NCBI GenBank assembly: GCA_017502125.1
Contig: JAFVVN010000027.1
Span: 1 to 64,000, forward strand
Direction of reading: 5' to 3'
DNA: 64,000 nt
From: Bacteroidales bacterium
Lineage (GTDB): Bacteria > Bacteroidota > Bacteroidia > Bacteroidales > UBA932
In this document: positions 43,137-51,905 of the stretch, piece by piece
How positions within the stretch are numbered: position 1 is the stretch's first letter
Layout of the letters: each line of letters begins with the position of its first letter
Position numbers and translations under genes: made by a program
The notes under the pieces: generated by a model
Databases searched by the model: none
Seen by the model: only the letters and a program-made list of their open reading frames with translations
What the model was told of the DNA's origin: nothing

Positions 43137-43796
43137 TTATTTGGTTGTCGACTCGCTCTGTCCGCTCTTGCCTTCCGCATCCTCCTGCCAGTCTGAATTG
43201 CTTGCACCGGTGGTGGTGTCCAGAAGCATAGGAGTACCGGCAATCGCATGGAACACCTTTGCAGCAAGAGCCACACCGGAAGCATAAGCCCTTGAAGTGA
43301 TGGTTGAAGCGGTGATTGCATCCACATCTCCTCCATCCTTCTTCACTGAAAGTCTCTTCGCTGCCGGATCAAAACCCTTGAACTGATCTGAGAATGAAGG
43401 CTCGACGCATTTTGCACCAAGACCTGGAGTCTCAGCCTGCGAAAGCACCTTGGTATTCCAGATCACACCGTTGATATCAAAGCCCACCTTTATGCTGATA
43501 GGACCTCCGAAACCCACTGGAGCCACATTGATCGCGCATCCCACTGTGTTTCCAGCCTCGTCATAAGCAAGGTTGTATGCATATGTCGCACCTTCGAACT
43601 CGACTGTCCTTTCCTCTTCCACCTTTACGGCAGTCTCGGGAAGGACCTCCATGATTGCAGCCTCATTCTTTGCTGCTGCGGCTGCTGCGATAGGCTCTGC
43701 AGTCAGGGCATACACACCTGCAAGCAGTCCTGAACACACCAGACAGATGGTCAGCAGACAGAGGGTCATATTGATGAATGATGATTTTACAGCCAT
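43137..43796 (-). CDS. rnfG: Rnf complex subunit RnfG (covalent FMN)
   Basis: The 219-aa protein has one N-terminal membrane helix (LCLLTICLVCSGLLAGVYAL) and a periplasmic FMN-binding domain. The flavinylation motif is visible as DAITASTITSRA. FMN joins the threonine of the S/T-x-x-T part through a phosphodiester bond. RnfG is one of the flavin carriers that move electrons through the complex. It lies 6 bp after rnfD. The C-terminal tail after about residue 200 is Ser/Glu/Lys-rich and probably disordered. Confidence 0.94.
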   Translation of the reverse strand: MAVKSSFINMTLCLLTICLVCSGLLAGVYALTAEPIAAAAAAKNEAAIMEVLPETAVKVEEERTVEFEGATYAYNLAYDEAGNTVGCAINVAPVGFGGPISIKVGFDINGVIWNTKVLSQAETPGLGAKCVEPSFSDQFKGFDPAAKRLSVKKDGGDVDAITASTITSRAYASGVALAAKVFHAIAGTPMLLDTTTGASNSDWQEDAEGKSGQSESTTK

Positions 43797-43802
43797 AATC
43801 TC

Positions 43803-44768
43803 TTACCTCCCGTACTTTTTGGTGTGGAACCACTTGTTAAGAAGAGGAACCACAGAGTTCATAATGAGGATAGCGAATGAAACTCCTTCCGGATATGCTC
43901 CGAAGTAGCGGATGAGCATTGTGATCAGACCGATTCCGACTCCGAAGACCACACCGCCCCAGTTGCTCATAGGAGAAGTCACATAGTCGGTAGCCATGAA
44001 GATGGATCCGAGCAGGAGACCTCCGGTGAGAAGGTTGAAGAGAGGGTCTGTGAATTCAGCCGGATTGATGAGCCAGAAGATTCCGGAGAACACGGCCACG
44101 GTAGCCCAGATCGAGAGGGTTATGTATGGTCTGATCACCTTGCGGGCAAGCAGATATACGAATCCCACGAGAAGAGCCACAGCGGAAAGCTCACCGGCCG
44201 ATCCTCCGATGTTGAGGAAGAGCATGTTCATGTAGTCCATACCCTCGACAGCTCCCGCACCGCCTTCGCTTACGAGTCCCAGAGGAGTCGCACCGGTGTA
44301 TGCGTCAGTGACAGCATTGCCGATGAAGCCCTGAGGCTTGGTCCAGTCGGTCATGTATGTAGGGAAGGAGATCAGGAGGAACACACGGCCTGCGATTGCA
44401 GGGTTGAAAAGGTTCTGTCCAAGACCTCCGAAGGTCATCTTCGCAACACCGATTGCGAAAACGGCACCGATGAATACCACCCACCAAGGTGTTGTGGCCG
44501 GGAGGTTAAGGGCGAGAAGTACACCTGTGATGACTGCCGACCAGTCGCCTATGGTGCATGTGCCCTTCAGGAGATATTTTGTTATAAGGTACTCCAGCAG
44601 TACGCATGAAGCCACGCTCACTCCGAGCACGAGGAGTTCCGACCATCCGTAGAAGAGGACGGAAACCACCACTGCAGGAAGTAGAGCGATCACGACGTCA
44701 CGCATCAAGGACTTCGTCGAAGTCTTCGTATGCAGATGCGGTGACGGTGAAACCAAAAGTTTTTCCAT
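43803..44768 (-). CDS. rnfD: Rnf complex subunit RnfD (covalent FMN)
   Basis: The 321-aa membrane protein has about nine helices. RnfD/NqrB landmarks are VSPSPHLHTKTSTKSLMRDV at the N-terminus, KMTFGGLGQNLFNPAIAGRVFLLISFP, the flavinylation motif DAYTGATPLGL, and TDYVTSPMSNWGGVVFGVGIGL. The threonine in TGAT should carry covalent FMN. The gene is 10 bp after rnfC. Confidence 0.96.
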   Translation of the reverse strand: MEKLLVSPSPHLHTKTSTKSLMRDVVIALLPAVVVSVLFYGWSELLVLGVSVASCVLLEYLITKYLLKGTCTIGDWSAVITGVLLALNLPATTPWWVVFIGAVFAIGVAKMTFGGLGQNLFNPAIAGRVFLLISFPTYMTDWTKPQGFIGNAVTDAYTGATPLGLVSEGGAGAVEGMDYMNMLFLNIGGSAGELSAVALLVGFVYLLARKVIRPYITLSIWATVAVFSGIFWLINPAEFTDPLFNLLTGGLLLGSIFMATDYVTSPMSNWGGVVFGVGIGLITMLIRYFGAYPEGVSFAILIMNSVVPLLNKWFHTKKYGR

Positions 44769-44778
44769 ATATTAACAA

Positions 44779-46134
44779 TTATTTTCTAGTTCTGATAATC
44801 CTGATGACGTCGCCTTTGGCTATGCGGATGATGTCCAGAAGCGGAATGTTAGCCGGACAGCTGTAGAGGCAGCAACCGCACTCGATACAGTCCTGAACAG
44901 CATTCTCTTCCAGCTCATCTGTCATATTGTTACGCGCATACTTCTGGAGAAGGAACGGCTCAAGACCCATAGGGCAGGCCTCGGCACACTTTCCGCAGCG
45001 GATGCAGGCAGACTCGACTCCGCGCACCGTCTGTGCCGCAGTAAGATAAAGAAGCGATGACGATCCCTTGACAGTGGCAGCGTCAAGATTAGCGATTGCC
45101 TTACCCATCATCGGACCACCGCTGATGATCTTGGCAGCCTCCTCAGGAATTCCTCCGGCATGCTCTGCGATATATGAAAGAGGCATTCCGATACGGAACT
45201 TATAGTTGTGCTGGTTCTCCATCGGCAGGCAGTCACCGGTCACAGTGAGCACATTGGTCACGAGCGGCATATTCTTCTGCACAGCCTCATAGACTGCCAA
45301 TGAAGTCGCAACGTTCTGAACCACAGCACCTACATCGATAGGAAGTCCCATAGACTTCACCTGACGTTTCATCACGGCATCGATGAGCTGCTTCTCACCA
45401 CCCTGCGGATATTTCTTCTTGAGAGGCATCACGGAGATCCCGTCATAACCCTTGGCAGAAGCCTGAAGTTCAGCCACGGCCGCTGTCATGACCTTTATGG
45501 CCTCCGGCTTGTTCTCCTCGATTCCGATCACAGCCGGGCATCCGCCGAGAACCTGCTTCATGATGGCAGCTCCCACAACGATCTCCTTGCTTCTTTCGAG
45601 CATGATACGGTAGTCTGATGTCAGATACGGTTCACACTCGGCACCGTTGAGGATGAGGCAGTCCGCCTTCTTTCCCGGAGGCGGGCAGAGCTTCACGTGT
45701 GCCGGGAAGGTCGCACCACCGAGTCCCACGACTCCGCACATCTTGATCTTGTCCAGGATTTCCTTGTTGTCCTCGGGAATCGCAGTGACGAGAGTATCGC
45801 TGAGGTCAATGCCGTCAGCCCACTCATCACCCTCAACATCGATCTCGATGTGGGTCATATTGTTTCCTGCCAGATCCTTGCGTGGTCCGATGGACTTCAC
45901 GGTTCCGGAAACTGACGAATGCACATAAGCTGAAATGAATCCTGCAGGCTCCGCGATCACCTGACCTGCCTTGACCTTGTCTCCCACAGCCACAACAGGA
46001 TTCGCAGGAGCACCAAGATGCTGAGCTACAGAGATATATACCTTTGAAGGAAGCGGAAGGACCTCTATGGCGCAGCCCGCAGATATCTTGCTGTCATTTG
46101 GGTGGATACCACCTATTGAAAATGTCTTTAACAT
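44779..46134 (-). CDS. rnfC: Rnf complex subunit RnfC (NADH/FMN/iron-sulfur)
   Basis: The 451-aa cytoplasmic protein has an N-terminal barrel/RnfC domain (GGIHPNDSKISAGCAIEVLPLP). A Rossmann-like FMN/NADH domain follows (GVVGLGGATFPAHVKLCPPPGKK, LILNGAECEPYLTSDYRIML). Two [4Fe-4S] motifs lie near the C-terminus: CIRCGKCAEACPMGLEP and CIECGCCLYSCPANIPL. It is the NAD-reactive entry or exit point of Rnf. It lies 4 bp after rnfB and 10 bp before rnfD. Confidence 0.97.
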   Translation of the reverse strand: MLKTFSIGGIHPNDSKISAGCAIEVLPLPSKVYISVAQHLGAPANPVVAVGDKVKAGQVIAEPAGFISAYVHSSVSGTVKSIGPRKDLAGNNMTHIEIDVEGDEWADGIDLSDTLVTAIPEDNKEILDKIKMCGVVGLGGATFPAHVKLCPPPGKKADCLILNGAECEPYLTSDYRIMLERSKEIVVGAAIMKQVLGGCPAVIGIEENKPEAIKVMTAAVAELQASAKGYDGISVMPLKKKYPQGGEKQLIDAVMKRQVKSMGLPIDVGAVVQNVATSLAVYEAVQKNMPLVTNVLTVTGDCLPMENQHNYKFRIGMPLSYIAEHAGGIPEEAAKIISGGPMMGKAIANLDAATVKGSSSLLYLTAAQTVRGVESACIRCGKCAEACPMGLEPFLLQKYARNNMTDELEENAVQDCIECGCCLYSCPANIPLLDIIRIAKGDVIRIIRTRK

Positions 46135-46138
46135 GGTC

Positions 46139-46987
46139 CTATTCCTCCGTCACTTTAGGTTTCACAACAGGGAAGTTTACAGCATGGATAGCGCCTGTAG
46201 GGCACTCAGCCACACATTTCTTGCAGAGCTTGCACTTGGTGAAGTCTATGTAGGCGAGATTGTTCTCCACTGTGATAGCTTCAAATGGACATGCCTTCGC
46301 ACACTTTCCGCAGCCTATGCAGGCAGCCTTGCAGGCCTTGCGGGCAGCAGCACCCTTGTCCTTGTTGACGCAGCTGACGAACACGCGCATGTTCCTGCGT
46401 CCCTTGTTGCGTAGCTCGATGATGTTCTTAGGGCAGGCCTTCACACAGGCACCGCATGCCGTACATTTCTCCTCATCCACCACAGGGAGACCTGTCTCAG
46501 GATCCATCGAGATGGCTCCGAACTGACATGCAGCCACACAGTCACCACATCCGAGACATCCGAAAGAACAGCCTGTGTCGCCGCTGTAGAGGGCAGCCTT
46601 CACACGACATGACTGATATCCGCCGTACTCGTTGGTACGAGGACGGTTCTCGCAAGATCCGTTGCAGCGAACCACAGCGACCTGAGGCTCCTTTGCAGCC
46701 ACCTCAACGCCGAGCACGGCAGCAACCTTCTGCATACCGTCGTTACCGCCCACCGGACAGAAACATTTGTCCAGATTCGGAGACGACTCCACACAGAACT
46801 GGGCGAAGGCACGACAGCCGGCCTGTCCGCATCCGCCACAGTTTGCACCAGGCAATACCGCCTCCACCTCATCGATTCTCGGATCTTCCTCCACCTTGAA
46901 CTTCTCAGCCACAAAGTAAAGGACAATCGCGAGAGCCGCACCGAGGATGGTAAGGATTGCAATAGTCCAGATGATTGTTGTTGTCAT
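46139..46987 (-). CDS. rnfB: Rnf complex subunit RnfB (ferredoxin-reactive, multi iron-sulfur)
   Basis: The 282-aa protein has one N-terminal membrane helix (about 5-27). A C-x2-C-x4-C-x6-C cluster site follows at Cys50, 53, 58 and 65 (GANCGGCGQAGC). Four ferredoxin-type CxxCxxCxxxC motifs start at Cys144, 175, 223 and 252, a richer set than the two of E. coli RsxB. RnfB takes electrons from, or gives them to, soluble ferredoxin. It is the first rnf gene, 27 bp after rseC. Confidence 0.96.
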   Translation of the reverse strand: MTTTIIWTIAILTILGAALAIVLYFVAEKFKVEEDPRIDEVEAVLPGANCGGCGQAGCRAFAQFCVESSPNLDKCFCPVGGNDGMQKVAAVLGVEVAAKEPQVAVVRCNGSCENRPRTNEYGGYQSCRVKAALYSGDTGCSFGCLGCGDCVAACQFGAISMDPETGLPVVDEEKCTACGACVKACPKNIIELRNKGRRNMRVFVSCVNKDKGAAARKACKAACIGCGKCAKACPFEAITVENNLAYIDFTKCKLCKKCVAECPTGAIHAVNFPVVKPKVTEE

Positions 46988-47014
46988 TACTGATATAGTT
47001 TAATTGTTTTGTTG

Positions 47015-47431
47015 TTATTCGATGTAGAATGAGAACTCGTTCTGGAGTCTGCCGCGCAGAAGCCATATCACGAGATAGTACACCGCTACGCCTCCAATGG
47101 CAGCCAGACCGCAAAGCAGCTGACTTTCCAGAACTGATGACAAAGATAATATCAAAATCATTAAAACCGCCAAAGGAATAACATAAGATATCCACACGGC
47201 TTTCAACCCCATGGACATCTTCGTCTTCACCTTCACCTGGTCACCGGGCTTATATTCCGCATACGGGTCAGTCGGCACCATGATTATCTTCTCCTTGTCC
47301 TCGGACATCCCGCACAGGGACTTCGCGTGACATGAAGAGCAGGCGGACGAGACCACAATCTCGACAGTGGTGAAATCCGGAGTCATCTCCAGAATGCGTC
47401 CTGTGTGTTCTATTTCATTTCTTTTTGCCAT
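47015..47431 (-). CDS. rseC: SoxR-reducing system protein RseC family
   Basis: The 138-aa protein has an N-terminal cysteine motif C-x2-C-x5-C (SACSSCHAKSLCGMS) before a beta domain, and two membrane helices (about 85-125; WISYVIPLAVLMILILSL and LAAIGGVAVYYLVIWLL). RseC/MucC proteins are commonly encoded with rsx/rnf genes and take part in electron delivery to redox proteins such as SoxR. Here it directly precedes rnfB on the same transcript and follows the DUF3108 gene by 7 bp. No soxR is in view. Confidence 0.88.
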   Translation of the reverse strand: MAKRNEIEHTGRILEMTPDFTTVEIVVSSACSSCHAKSLCGMSEDKEKIIMVPTDPYAEYKPGDQVKVKTKMSMGLKAVWISYVIPLAVLMILILSLSSVLESQLLCGLAAIGGVAVYYLVIWLLRGRLQNEFSFYIE

Positions 47432-47438
47432 ATCCTTT

Positions 47439-48344
47439 CTATTTTGAACGACGTACGAGCGACGAGAACGGGTGCTTGAGTCCCTCCCATCCCGTGATAC
47501 GTCCGGTGGCGCGCCCCACCAGCAGCGGAGCCTCGAAATACACCGGAAGCCTGTTCATGTCGTCCGATATATATATAATCATATCCTCCTCGCCCTTGAA
47601 GACCTCTCCTTCAAGCAGCTTGGCGGCAAACTTTATTGTCCTGACCTCTCCCAGACCCTTGACCTTGATGGTCTCACGTCCATATAGAATGAAATATACA
47701 TTGTATATGTCATCGTCGATCGCAAAGGTCATGGGATATCTCCGTCCAGGCTCCACCACATCGAAATCCATGTTCCTTGCAAAATAGAACAGTGACGGAA
47801 GGTCGAATGTGCATGGAGTCAGCGGCAGGTCCAGAGACCTCTGCCCGCGCTTGGAGGAATATACGTCGGCATGGATAAGGGGATTGCCCGGATTCCAGTC
47901 ATAAAGATAGGTATTCCTCGCCTCATATCCTCCCTCATATGTGTCCCTGGTGAACTTCAGAGGCCTCATTCCGTCACGCGTGAACCACGACTTGAAGTCC
48001 TCGCGCACCTTGAAGACCCAGTCGAAGAAACGTGTGGTCTGCCCGTAGGCTGATATGCGGAAGGCCTCCTCGCCGTTGAAGGTCAGCGAATCCAGACTGA
48101 TGACGGCATGGCCCACATCCGTATAAAGGGCGCCCCATGTGTACTGGAGGGCGAATGAAAGCTTCTCACCGGCCTGAAACACAAGGCTGTCCTCCTTGGT
48201 GGACATCACAGGCACACAGGCAGTCTTGACAGAAGCACGGGATGCCGTAGAATCAGCATTCTCCTGTGCATGCATCGGCATCGAAGCCACACATGTACAC
48301 AGGAGAAGCATAATCATTCCGAATATATGTCCCGATCTTCTCAT
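47439..48344 (-). CDS. DUF3108-type secreted protein
   Basis: The protein is 301 aa from ATG 48344. A longer frame from 48398 overlaps dnaB and hides the signal peptide (MRRSGHIFGMIMLLLCTCVASMP). The mature part (about 45-300) is a beta-rich DUF3108-like domain: FQAGEKLSFALQYTWGALYTDVGHAVISL, FRISAYGQTTRFFDWVFKVRE and PVYFEAPLLVGRATGRI. Its function is not established; related proteins are periplasmic or outer-membrane associated. It lies between dnaB and rseC with 7-bp gaps, so it is on the same transcript. Confidence 0.83.
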   Translation of the reverse strand: MRRSGHIFGMIMLLLCTCVASMPMHAQENADSTASRASVKTACVPVMSTKEDSLVFQAGEKLSFALQYTWGALYTDVGHAVISLDSLTFNGEEAFRISAYGQTTRFFDWVFKVREDFKSWFTRDGMRPLKFTRDTYEGGYEARNTYLYDWNPGNPLIHADVYSSKRGQRSLDLPLTPCTFDLPSLFYFARNMDFDVVEPGRRYPMTFAIDDDIYNVYFILYGRETIKVKGLGEVRTIKFAAKLLEGEVFKGEEDMIIYISDDMNRLPVYFEAPLLVGRATGRITGWEGLKHPFSSLVRRSK

Positions 48345-48351
48345 CCCTTCA

Positions 48352-49884
48352 TCAGAACTCAGTGTTTCCGAACTCATTGGAAGACATCGGTATGCCACCC
48401 ATCATCGGATCAGGTCCGAAAGGAGGGTTGTCATCGTTCATCGCCGAAGCGAAACCCATGGAATCTGCCTGGTTCACGAGGCTTTCCTGTTCATCCACGA
48501 AACGCACCTCATCCGCACGGAACCTCATATCCACATCCGCAATGGCACCGTTACGATGCTTTGCTATGATGATCTGGGTCCTACCCACATCATCAGGATT
48601 GTCCGAAAGTCCCTGATAGTCATATCGATGAATGAAGATTACCATATCGGCATCCTGTTCGATGGATCCCGACTCACGAAGGTCGCTGAGCTGAGGCCTG
48701 CGGTTGCTTCCCTGACGGTTCTCGGACTGACGTGAGAGCTGGGACAGGGCAATGATAGGCACATTCATCTCCTTGGCGGTAGCCTTGAGTGTTCGCGAAA
48801 TCGCTGCAACCTCCTGCTCACGCATGCCTCGAAGTTCTGCAGGCCCCTGCATGAGCTGAAGATAGTCGACAACTATGAGTCTCACACCCTTCTGCTTCAC
48901 CAGCTTCTTCACCTTGGAACGGAACTCCATGACTGGAAGCGAAGGTGTGTCATCTATATATATAGGTGCCTTGGCAAGTCTTTTCAGCTGAATATCAAGC
49001 TGTTCCCACTCCCACGCGGCGAGTTTCACACCACCCTTGATCTTGTCTGCACTAAGTCTGGTCTCCGACACCATCATACGCTTGGCGAGCTGTATGGCAG
49101 GCATTTCAAGGGAGAAGAAGGCCACAGGCATATTGAATTCCACAGCTGCATTGCGGGCAAGATTGAGCACGAAGGCCGTCTTTCCGACTGACGGACGGGC
49201 TGCAAGGATTATGAGGTCCGAGGCCTGCCATCCCAGGGTGATCTTGTCTATCGAAGGGAAACCTGAAGGTACTCCACTGAGCCCCGAAGAGTCCTGAAGC
49301 CTCTGGATGTCATCAAGTGCATCGTTTATGACCTTTCCGATCTCCTGGACATCCTTCTTGACATTGTTCTGGATGGCTGCAAAGAGCTTGGTCTGGGCTG
49401 TGTCGATGAGGTCATCCACATTTATGGCCTCATCATATGAGGACCTGAGGATGTCGTAAGAAGCCGTGATCAGTTCCCTCTGGATGCATTTCTGCTTGAG
49501 GATCCTGATGTAATACTCGATATGGGCCGCCGCACCGATCTTCTGGGAGAGCTGAACAAGGGCCACCGTGCCTCCCACCGCCTCAAGGTTTCCGTTGGAC
49601 TTGAGCTTCTGGGACACGGAAAGAAAATCCAAGGCCACATGCTCGTTGTTCAAGGAACGCATAGCCTCGAATATCATCCTGTTCTTCTCGCTATAGAAGC
49701 AGCTCGGGGTGAGCTCGTCCATAGCTTCATCAATGCAGTTCGGCTCAATCAGAAGCGCTCCGAGGACAGCCTCTTCGACGTCAAGAGCTTGAGGCGGTCT
49801 GTTTCCCACCTCAAGCCCAAGCGTATCAAGATTGACTGACGGATTCTTCCTTCTGGCCGGTCTTTTCTTTACCTCTTCAGCCAT
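48352..49884 (-). CDS. dnaB: Replicative DNA helicase DnaB
   Basis: The 510-aa protein has the DnaB N-terminal helical domain (about 30-130; PPQALDVEEAVLGALLIEP) and a RecA-like C-terminal domain (about 190-460). The latter shows Walker A ILAARPSVGKTAFVLNLA, Walker B LIVVDYLQLMQG and GSIEQDADMVIFIHR. DnaB is the hexameric helicase that unwinds DNA at the replication fork. The C-terminal 40 residues are an Asp/Asn/Met/Gly-rich tail, probably disordered. It sits 8 bp after the zinc-ribbon gene and 7 bp before the DUF3108 gene. Confidence 0.97.
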   Translation of the reverse strand: MAEEVKKRPARRKNPSVNLDTLGLEVGNRPPQALDVEEAVLGALLIEPNCIDEAMDELTPSCFYSEKNRMIFEAMRSLNNEHVALDFLSVSQKLKSNGNLEAVGGTVALVQLSQKIGAAAHIEYYIRILKQKCIQRELITASYDILRSSYDEAINVDDLIDTAQTKLFAAIQNNVKKDVQEIGKVINDALDDIQRLQDSSGLSGVPSGFPSIDKITLGWQASDLIILAARPSVGKTAFVLNLARNAAVEFNMPVAFFSLEMPAIQLAKRMMVSETRLSADKIKGGVKLAAWEWEQLDIQLKRLAKAPIYIDDTPSLPVMEFRSKVKKLVKQKGVRLIVVDYLQLMQGPAELRGMREQEVAAISRTLKATAKEMNVPIIALSQLSRQSENRQGSNRRPQLSDLRESGSIEQDADMVIFIHRYDYQGLSDNPDDVGRTQIIIAKHRNGAIADVDMRFRADEVRFVDEQESLVNQADSMGFASAMNDDNPPFGPDPMMGGIPMSSNEFGNTEF

Positions 49885-49892
49885 AGGTCAGA

Positions 49893-50702
49893 TTATTCGA
49901 AATCCGGATTCACAAGTATTCTTCCGCAGTATTCGCAGATGATCATCTTCCTGTTTGATGCGATGTCGATAAGTCTCTGAGGAGCAATTGTATTGAAGCA
50001 TCCTCCGCAAGAGTCGCCATTGAACACGGACACCACAGCAAGACGGTTGTTGCAGCTGTTGCGGATATGCTCGTATGCACTCATGGTTCTCTCGTCGATC
50101 TTTTCTGCACACGCCTCTCTGTTTGCACGAAGCTGCTCCTCCTCCTTGGATGTAGACTCCACGATGGTCTCGAGCTCAGCCTGCTTTGCCTTCAGGTCCT
50201 CTTCCCTGACAGCGATCTTATCCTTCACGATCTCAAGCTCATTCTTCTTGTCGAAGATGCGCTCCTTAGCCTCTGCAATATGCTTCTCAGCAATCTGCCT
50301 CAGGAGTCCCTGGTTCTCGATCTCCTTGTTGAGAGAGTCGTACTCACGGCTGTTAGCCACGTTCTCGATCTGAGCCTTATACTTCTCGATCTGGTCATCG
50401 CACTCAGTGATGTTCAGCTTGTTGGCTGTGATGAATGCGTTGAACTCCTCGATCATCTCAGCGATACGCACCGACTTAGCCTTAAGGTCCACGATCTCAT
50501 TCTCAAGCTGCTCCACCTCCATTGGAAGTTCACCCCTGAGCTGGAGGATCTTGTCGATTGCAGTGTCTGCCTGCTGAAGTTCATAGAGTGTCTGAAGCTT
50601 CTCACCTACGCTGAGGTCCGAGTCAGCAAAGCTCTTCTGAATGGACACGAAGGTCTCTCTCTGGTCGATCGGAGTATCGATTTTCTTTGTCTTTTTAGCC
50701 AT
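49893..50702 (-). CDS. Coiled-coil zinc-ribbon protein (C4-type/DUF164 family)
   Basis: The 269-aa protein is a long helical hairpin (about 20-200; strongly heptad-patterned, rich in Glu, Lys, Leu and Ile) followed by a C-terminal zinc ribbon. The cysteines are in DSCGGCFNTIAPQ and IICEYCGRIL. This is the C4-type zinc-ribbon family widespread in bacteria, related to CdsZ/CT398. A nucleic-acid or secretion-related role has been suggested for some members. Its role here is unknown. The gene is 26 bp after nif3-like and 8 bp before dnaB, so it is co-transcribed. Confidence 0.88.
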   Translation of the reverse strand: MAKKTKKIDTPIDQRETFVSIQKSFADSDLSVGEKLQTLYELQQADTAIDKILQLRGELPMEVEQLENEIVDLKAKSVRIAEMIEEFNAFITANKLNITECDDQIEKYKAQIENVANSREYDSLNKEIENQGLLRQIAEKHIAEAKERIFDKKNELEIVKDKIAVREEDLKAKQAELETIVESTSKEEEQLRANREACAEKIDERTMSAYEHIRNSCNNRLAVVSVFNGDSCGGCFNTIAPQRLIDIASNRKMIICEYCGRILVNPDFE

Positions 50703-50728
50703 GTCGCTTAAAAACTGTTATATGTTTC

Positions 50729-51511
50729 TTAATAATAAAATATCGGATTACTCTGCTTGTTCCGCGTAATGCGAACCGCAAAGGTAGGAAAATTTTTCTT
50801 TATCAAAGAAAATAAAATATCAACTATCTCTATTTCACTTTCATAATGGCCTATATCCATAAGCATGAAGCCCTCCGGAGTGAAGAAATTATGGTAGGAA
50901 ATGTCACCGCTTATATATAGCTGGGCACCCGCAGCACGGGCCGTCCCTATCAGCGAACCTCCCGAGCCGCCGCACATGGCCACCCTGCTTATCAGGCCAT
51001 CCACAGGCCTGGATGCCTTGACCACCTTCAGAGAAAAGCGTTCCTTGACAAGTTCCACAGCCTGGGCGGCAGTCAGAGGCTCCGGCAATTCGCCCACGAC
51101 TCCAAGTCCGGTTCCCTCGCCATCCTCATCCAGTATCCGCACATCAGTCAGCCCGAGTCTGGCAGCCATCGCTCCGCTGACTCCGGCGAGCACCTTGTCG
51201 GCGCTGGTGTGGGCCGAATATATGCTTATGCCCGCCTTTATGGCCTTGACAACCGCAGAGCCCACCATATCGTCTTCCGAAATCTTCTTCAGACCGGAAA
51301 AGATCAGCGGGTGATGAGTGACTATCATATCCGCACCGCATTCCACAGCCTCGTCGACCAGTTCCGGAGTGCAGTCCAGACCTAAGAGCACACTGCTGAC
51401 GGAGTCCTCCGGCGATCCGATGCACAGACCGCTGTTGTCCCACTTCTCCTGAAGGGAAAGAGGGGCAAAATCTTCCATGACCTTTGTTACGTCCTTTACC
51501 TTATAGTCCAT
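50729..51511 (-). CDS. Nif3-like dinuclear metal-centre protein
   Basis: The protein is 260 aa from ATG 51511, which has a good ribosome-binding site (GGAGGTG) a few bases upstream. The ATG at 51532 overlaps merR. Family blocks are PLSLQEKWDNSGLCIG, VTHHPLIFSGLKK (metal-binding His pair), YSAHTSADKV and GGSGGSLI. The C-terminal GDISYHN and DIGHYESE blocks carry the last ligands. It is the short form without the PII-like insert. Nif3/YbgI proteins form hexameric toroids with two metals per subunit. Their reaction is uncertain, although some are annotated as GTP cyclohydrolase 1 type 2. It is co-transcribed with merR. Confidence 0.92.
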   Translation of the reverse strand: MDYKVKDVTKVMEDFAPLSLQEKWDNSGLCIGSPEDSVSSVLLGLDCTPELVDEAVECGADMIVTHHPLIFSGLKKISEDDMVGSAVVKAIKAGISIYSAHTSADKVLAGVSGAMAARLGLTDVRILDEDGEGTGLGVVGELPEPLTAAQAVELVKERFSLKVVKASRPVDGLISRVAMCGGSGGSLIGTARAAGAQLYISGDISYHNFFTPEGFMLMDIGHYESEIEIVDILFSLIKKNFPTFAVRITRNKQSNPIFYY

Positions 51512-51528
51512 ATCCACCTCCGGGCTTA

Positions 51529-51849
51529 TCATTTAAGTTCCTCTCTGATCTCAGTCAGCTGCTGTCGCATATTCTTCAGCGTCTCAAGCACTTTGGCCTT
51601 GCTGATCACTTCCTTCCTGTCACCTTTCAGACGCTTGGCAGTACCCTCAAGAGTCAGACCCTCCACCTTCACAAGAAGATGGATGTGCTTGAAGGTCTCT
51701 ATGTCCTCCTTGGTATACAGACGATTTCCCTTCGCATTTCTCTGAGGCCTGATGAATTTAGGGAATTCATTGGACCAGAAACGCACCAGCGAGACATTCT
51801 CGCCCAGAATCTCAGCCACTTCGCCGATCGTATACAGGTACTTTTCCAT
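51529..51849 (-). CDS. MerR-family transcriptional regulator
   Basis: The 106-aa protein has a MerR winged helix at its N-terminus (YLYTIGEVAEILGENVSLVRFWSNEFPKFI and NRLYTKEDIETFKHIHLLV) and a short C-terminal helix that would form a dimer coil. There is no cysteine-rich or other effector domain, so it is a minimal member. It sits between the M23 peptidase and nif3-like genes and may be a housekeeping regulator in Bacteroidota. Its target is not evident. Confidence 0.9.
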   Translation of the reverse strand: MEKYLYTIGEVAEILGENVSLVRFWSNEFPKFIRPQRNAKGNRLYTKEDIETFKHIHLLVKVEGLTLEGTAKRLKGDRKEVISKAKVLETLKNMRQQLTEIREELK

Positions 51850-51905
51850 ATAGAATCTGTTTATATTTTCTTACAGCTTCCATGTCCATCACTGCCATGC
51901 AGTCA